NCBI GenBank assembly: GCA_900318645.1
Contig: ONLH01000004.1
Coordinates: forward strand, 1-64,000
Direction of reading: 5' to 3'
Origin: an uncultured Prevotellaceae bacterium
Lineage (GTDB): Bacteria > Bacteroidota > Bacteroidia > Bacteroidales > Muribaculaceae
DNA length: 64,000 nt
Part shown: one piece after another, positions 60,556 through 64,000 of the stretch
How positions within the stretch are numbered: the stretch's first letter is position 1
Layout: each line of letters starts with the position of its first letter
Translations under genes and position numbers: made by a program
Notes under the pieces: model-generated
Told to the model about the DNA's origin: nothing
Databases searched by the model: none
The model's input: only the letters and a program-made list of their open reading frames with translations

Positions 60556-61104
60556 TTATTCCAGTCCTGTAACGAACTTCTCTGGATATTTGCCGCAGCC
60601 GTGTTGCTCAAAGTAACGCTTGATGCGCACCAGATCGGCCTCGGCATCGTCGCTGAGTTCAAACTCCCTGTCAATGCATACCACCTTATCCTTGTAATCA
60701 AAGTAGGCCAGTACCAGTGGTACCTGGGCATCGCGTGCCATGAAGATGGCGCCCTTGTGCCAATGAGGATTGGCGCTGCGGGTGCCCTCGGGGGTCACGC
60801 CGATGGCCAGCTTGGGAGTCGTGGCGAACGCCTCGACAATTGATTGGGTGAGATTACCGTGCTGGCGGCGGTTGACGGGGATGCCTCCCAGGCTACGCAA
60901 CAGGCTACCCATCGGGAAGAAGAACCAGGTGTCCTTCATCAGGAAGCCAGCCTTCATGCCCACCGAGTGGATGCCCAGTTCACCGAGGATGAAATCCCAG
61001 TTGCTGGTGTGCGGGGCGATGACGATGATGCACTTGTCGGGCATCGTCAGGTTGACCTTGAAGGTCCATCCCGCCTTCTTCAATATCCAACCAGAGAGGT
61101 TCAT
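60556..61104 (-). CDS. PlsC-like 1-acyl-glycerol-3-phosphate acyltransferase
   Basis: 182 residues, short for the family. The catalytic HxxxxD motif is APHTSNWDF, with FLMKDTWFFFPMGSLLRSLGGIPVNR and GVTPEGTRS as acceptor-binding blocks. It probably acylates lysophosphatidic acid or another lysolipid at the inner membrane. Confidence 0.85.
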   Translation of the reverse strand: MNLSGWILKKAGWTFKVNLTMPDKCIIVIAPHTSNWDFILGELGIHSVGMKAGFLMKDTWFFFPMGSLLRSLGGIPVNRRQHGNLTQSIVEAFATTPKLAIGVTPEGTRSANPHWHKGAIFMARDAQVPLVLAYFDYKDKVVCIDREFELSDDAEADLVRIKRYFEQHGCGKYPEKFVTGLE

Positions 61105-61136
61105 AGAGTATTGATCTCTAAACCTTAAAATCTATA

Positions 61137-61472
61137 TTATTTCTTATTGGAAGGCATGAGAGCGTTCATGCGCTTGGCGATGTTCTCCACCTCGGTGCGG
61201 AAGTACTCGCTCAGTTCCTTCTCGCACTGCTTGAAGAATGCGCGACGGGCCTTGTTGTACTCCTTGCGGTTAGCGAAGTCTTTCACCTTCTTGCCGAACT
61301 GGTTGCTCACGCGGTTGATGGCCTCCTGTTGCAGCAGGGCAGTGTCAATGATGATGCTGTCCCACTCTGCAATCTTACCCTCACCGAATGCGGATTCTGC
61401 AAAGATGCACTCGCCTGCGATGTCGCCACAGGCATTCATGATAGCTTTCTTGATTTGTCTTTTACTTGCCAT
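61137..61472 (-). CDS. Conserved hypothetical protein
   Basis: 111 residues from Met 61472 (MASKRQIKKAIMNACGDIAGECIF). Mostly helical and basic, with KEYNKARRAFFKQCEKELSEYFRTEVENIAKRMN near the end, and no signal peptide. The frame is open for 21 more codons upstream, but those are hydrophobic and unlike the rest. I do not know the function. Confidence 0.65.
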   Translation of the reverse strand: MASKRQIKKAIMNACGDIAGECIFAESAFGEGKIAEWDSIIIDTALLQQEAINRVSNQFGKKVKDFANRKEYNKARRAFFKQCEKELSEYFRTEVENIAKRMNALMPSNKK

Positions 61473-61622
61473 AATGATTAGGTTAATACAAATTAATGTT
61501 TGTAATATTGCGCTAAGGTACGAATTATATCTCATCTAGCCTTGCTTTTTGACCTAAAAAATGCCGAAAACAGCCAAAAATGGTGCTTTTGTGATTTTTT
61601 TTGAAAAAAAGTGCTCAAAAAT

Positions 61623-61653
61623 TTTGCCAGTATCAAAAATGGCAGTAATTTTG
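61623..61653 (+). promoter_or_regulatory. Promoter of the tRNA-Glu pair
   Basis: TTTG (61623-61626), 19 bp, TAATTTTG (61646-61653). Full consensus; the first tRNA starts 15 bp downstream. Confidence 0.8.
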
Positions 61654-61667
61654 CATCGCTTTTCTAC

Positions 61668-61743
61668 GGAGATATCGTCTAGTGGTCTAGGACGCCGCCC
61701 TCTCACGGCGGAAACCAGGGTTCGAGTCCCTGTTTCTCTACCA
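61668..61743 (+). tRNA. tRNA-Glu (CTC), copy 1
   Basis: Cloverleaf with anticodon CTC in loop CTCTCAC and a T loop TTCGAGT. CCA (61741-61743) is encoded, unlike the tRNA-Met and tRNA-Ser here. Confidence 0.93.
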
Positions 61744-61787
61744 GCAAAGCCTTCACCCGACCATGAGCGAGGGCTTTATTTATCGAC

Positions 61788-61863
61788 GGAGATATCGTCT
61801 AGCGGTCTAGGACGCCGCCCTCTCACGGCGGAAACCAGGGTTCGAGTCCCTGTTTCTCTACCA
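61788..61863 (+). tRNA. tRNA-Glu (CTC), copy 2
   Basis: One base different from copy 1 (C for T at 61803, in the D loop), CCA encoded (61861-61863). Between the copies AAAGCC...GGCTTT can form a stem. Confidence 0.93.
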
Positions 61864-61868
61864 AACGA

Positions 61869-61900
61869 AGCCTTCAGCCAATTTCGGCTGAGGGCTTTTG
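61869..61900 (+). terminator. Terminator of the tRNA-Glu pair
   Basis: AGCCTTCAGCC / GGCTGAGGGCT, 11 bp with one G-T pair and a 6-nt loop, then TTTTGTTTTG. Confidence 0.85.
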
Positions 61901-61971
61901 TTTTGTTTGTACTTGTGATTGAGATTGTTTAGTCACAGTTGCCTGTGCCGCGACTCAGTCGCGGCCCCGTT

Positions 61972-63165
61972 TCAAGCTTTCTTGCAGAGGTACAGCAGCC
62001 GCTGGCCCGTAGTAGTCGTGGTCCCGAAGATATAGCAGTCGCCGCCGTCCTGCAAGCGCAGTCGTTGCCGCAGCTGCTGAGCTGTCATCGGGAAGTTGCG
62101 CGTGGCGATATTGGCTCGGGTGATACCGTTGAGAGCATGAGCCAGTTCCTTCTTGTTCATTGTTGTGATGGCGACGATGGTGAAACGGCGGCCAGGAAAC
62201 TCCACAATTTCCTTTCTTGACACAAACAGGTGACTATCCGTTGCCAGGGCCTTGATAGGGAAACGATCAGTCAACAGGCCGAAGCATCCCGCTTTCATCA
62301 CCGATGCGTTGGGCTCGTAGAGGTATGCAGCATCGTCGCTATCGGCAATCAGCAGGGGCTTGTCGTCTTGAGAAGGCTTGTAAATGAGCGATTGGTCGTC
62401 ATTCACACAATAGATGGTGGGTTCGCCCTCATGTTCGGCACTCAGCAGTATCAACAATTCCTTGCACTCGTTGCCCGTGCTGACGATGTGGATTTCGTCG
62501 ACGCGGCTGCCCAGGTCGCTCACAGCCTTGTGCCAGTCGAGCATGGGCGACAGTTTTAACAAGATATGGTCTGCTGCCTTGAAGAGTTGGTCTTTCAGCT
62601 CCAGCACGTTAGGTGTGCAGTCGGCGATGGCATAGGTGCGGCTGCTGTTGCTGTCACGACGTGCCGGGTCAAGGTAAATCACCGTAGTGGCGGGATTGGT
62701 TTCCAAGTCATTTAATACGGTCTCGGCCTCACCATGGATGACGCGGGCATGATGTAGCTCCAATAACTCAAAATTGTGTCGAGCTGTCTCGCACAGGTGT
62801 TCTTGCCGCTCAACATAGGTGGCTTGCTTGGCGCATTTTGCCATGAAGGCAAAGTCCACGCCGAATCCCCCCGTCAGGTCAATCAGCGTCTCGCGGCACG
62901 CCTGTGGCAGTCGCTCGATGATGCCACATTTATATATAGCGGTCTGTTGGCTGCTGCATTGCTCCATCGACAGATGGGGAGGATAGACGATGCCGTCAGT
63001 GGCTGCCCAGGCAGGCAGTTTGCGACGTGCCGTTTGCCAGCCCTGTATCTGGTCGAGCGCCCACGACAAGTCAATGTCTCCGTCGCGCCGCGCCTGTAGC
63101 GCCAACGCCCTCACATCCTCCTCGCGATGCTCCCTTACAAACCCTATCGTCTCCTCGTTCCTCAT
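61972..63165 (-). CDS. THUMP-like domain class I SAM-dependent methyltransferase
   Basis: 397 residues. The Rossmann part has LIDLTGGFGVDFAFMAKCA (motif I), ATYVERQEHLCETARHNFELL, and VIYLDPARRDSNSSR (DPxR-like motif IV). The C-terminal part (about 300-397) is the THUMP-like domain common in Bacteroidales members. RNA is the likely substrate but the site is unknown. A 7-bp array fills the gap to the regulator gene upstream and ends at the start codon. Confidence 0.85.
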   Translation of the reverse strand: MRNEETIGFVREHREEDVRALALQARRDGDIDLSWALDQIQGWQTARRKLPAWAATDGIVYPPHLSMEQCSSQQTAIYKCGIIERLPQACRETLIDLTGGFGVDFAFMAKCAKQATYVERQEHLCETARHNFELLELHHARVIHGEAETVLNDLETNPATTVIYLDPARRDSNSSRTYAIADCTPNVLELKDQLFKAADHILLKLSPMLDWHKAVSDLGSRVDEIHIVSTGNECKELLILLSAEHEGEPTIYCVNDDQSLIYKPSQDDKPLLIADSDDAAYLYEPNASVMKAGCFGLLTDRFPIKALATDSHLFVSRKEIVEFPGRRFTIVAITTMNKKELAHALNGITRANIATRNFPMTAQQLRQRLRLQDGGDCYIFGTTTTTGQRLLYLCKKA

Positions 63166-63207
63166 CCTAACTCCTAACTCCTAACTCCTCACTTCTCACT
63201 TCTAACT
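63166..63207 (+). repeat. 7-bp array, 6 units
   Basis: CCTAACT, CCTAACT, CCTAACT, CCTCACT, TCTCACT, TCTAACT. It encodes the last six codons and the TGA stop of the regulator gene on the minus strand. Confidence 0.92.
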
Positions 63208-64000
63208 CCCAGATAGGGTTGTAGGAATTCGTCAAGCGAATTGACTCCGAGTTTGTGGGCAATCTGGATTTTTTTGTTTGAGACGGTCCTCAGGTTTCTG
63301 TAGCGCATACAGATCATGATAACCGTCCTTGAGAAGCCGTGGCACTGCAGGGCTATCAGATTGATTTCGTCCTCGCGCAATGTGCCGTTTGCAGCCTGTT
63401 GCGCCTTAACCAATACGTTGTCATACAACTCATTGGCCAGCGATTGCAGGTTGTCCCAGTAGGAAGCTCCCACCTCGTCGGGTCCACGCATCGTCATCAG
63501 CTTATTAAATCGTTTGGCAAAGGTCGTCTCATTACATTCGTAGGACCACTGCAGCAGTTGATGAACGACCTGAATCTGGTTGTCCACAATGGTTTTCAGC
63601 TCGTCGGATTGCTTTTTGGTCGATTCCCGTTCGTTGAGCAGGGTCTGCATCTGCTTCAGACTGCTGATGGAATGGTCCAAGTCGGCCTTTTGCAGCTCAT
63701 ATTCCGTCTGCTGGATTTTCAGGCGGTTGCGATAGCGCCACACCAGGAAAGCCAGCGCCCCGGCAACGAGTGCCAGCAAGGCAAGGCCCAGCAGCGTGCC
63801 CTTGAAGCGTGAACTCAGCAGGGCATTCTCCAATGCAGCTTGTTGCATGTCATATTTTTTCTCTGCCTCTATCAGCTTGTCGTTCATGCCGTTGATGGTC
63901 ACCGAGTCGGCCAGGTTGTGGGTCGTGTTCAGGTAGTTGATGGCGTCGTCCACCCTGTTTTCCCGGCGTGCAAGGTCAGCAAGCAGCTGATAGTACATGA
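63189..64000 (-). CDS. TPR / coiled-coil / HTH-type regulator, 5' partial
   Basis: The frame reaches the window edge, so the N-terminus is missing. What remains: the end of a TPR array (DLARRENRVDDAINYLNTTHNLAD), one membrane helix (about TLLGLALLALVAGALAFLVW), a coiled coil (QTEYELQKADLDHSISSLKQMQTLL), and a C-terminal domain with INLIALQCHGFSRTVIMICMRYRNLRTVSNKKIQIAHKLGV that looks like a helix-turn-helix. This layout is known in Bacteroidales membrane-bound regulators. The final residues GVRSEK come from the 7-bp array. Confidence 0.75.
   Translation of the reverse strand, partial: MYYQLLADLARRENRVDDAINYLNTTHNLADSVTINGMNDKLIEAEKKYDMQQAALENALLSSRFKGTLLGLALLALVAGALAFLVWRYRNRLKIQQTEYELQKADLDHSISSLKQMQTLLNERESTKKQSDELKTIVDNQIQVVHQLLQWSYECNETTFAKRFNKLMTMRGPDEVGASYWDNLQSLANELYDNVLVKAQQAANGTLREDEINLIALQCHGFSRTVIMICMRYRNLRTVSNKKIQIAHKLGVNSLDEFLQPYLGVRSEK

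Noticed and set aside
61561-61932. 123-codon open frame across the two tRNA-Glu genes
   Set aside because: Its repeated protein sequence is only the translation of the two tRNA copies.

Overview
The window reads as chromosome of a gut- or rumen-type Bacteroidales bacterium (Bacteroidota, probably Prevotellaceae or Muribaculaceae; the family assignment is inference). Support: Bacteroidota promoters (TTTG, about 19 bp, TAnnTTTG) ahead of many genes, a SusC/SusD pair, lipoproteins with Bacteroidota lipoboxes, BspA-like repeat proteins, secreted proteins with dockerin-like EF-hand pairs, and host-glycan hydrolases (GH29 fucosidase, GH2 beta-galactosidase).

Layout. 1-12.7 kb: secreted, repeat-rich proteins (a frame-broken DUF285 protein, an LRR_5 protein, a protein with three 135-residue modules, a large dockerin protein), with fabG and a GH29 fucosidase between them. 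The gaps hold mosaic repeats: GCATCCGC hairpins, GCTCGC motifs, a 123-bp tandem repeat and 7-bp arrays. 13-17.7 kb: a minus-strand cluster yqgE, type II pantothenate kinase, GT2, GNAT, acyltransferase. 17.8-20.2 kb: an aspartate kinase without ACT domains, then threonine synthase. 20.2-33 kb: housekeeping genes (EamA transporter, PBP1A, folD, priA, GT4, initiator-like tRNA-Met, class I fumarase, RluA-type pseudouridine synthase) and a four-helix-bundle IVS-family gene set between 7-bp arrays. 33.7-41.4 kb: a SusC/SusD/zinc peptidase/DUF4302 outer-membrane uptake operon. 41.5-53.9 kb: a second large dockerin protein, TIGR04076-like protein, engB, GH2, TPR-like and ATP-grasp-like genes, a VanY/MsrA pair, a SUMF1 protein with an internal dockerin pair, and a lipoprotein serpin. 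54.1-56.2 kb: a small AT-rich insert bounded by a 19-bp copy of the tRNA-Ser 3' end, carrying hicAB and a thioredoxin-like gene. 56.2-64 kb: rpe, dedA, U32, nitrilase and acyltransferase genes, two tRNA-Glu genes, a THUMP-like methyltransferase, and the 3' part of a TPR/coiled-coil regulator.

The most unusual structure is in the gaps. At least 17 short arrays with a strict 7-bp period and a core such as CTAA, TTAG or TTAA lie between genes. Because 7 leaves remainder 1 on division by 3 and the core carries a stop codon, usually on both strands, three units close all three frames of a strand. Several arrays supply the actual stop codon of the gene they follow. Some are built into larger elements, the clearest being a MITE-like element at 11535-11765 whose two ends supply the stop codons of both flanking convergent genes.

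All family names come from reading the translations by eye; no database search was run.
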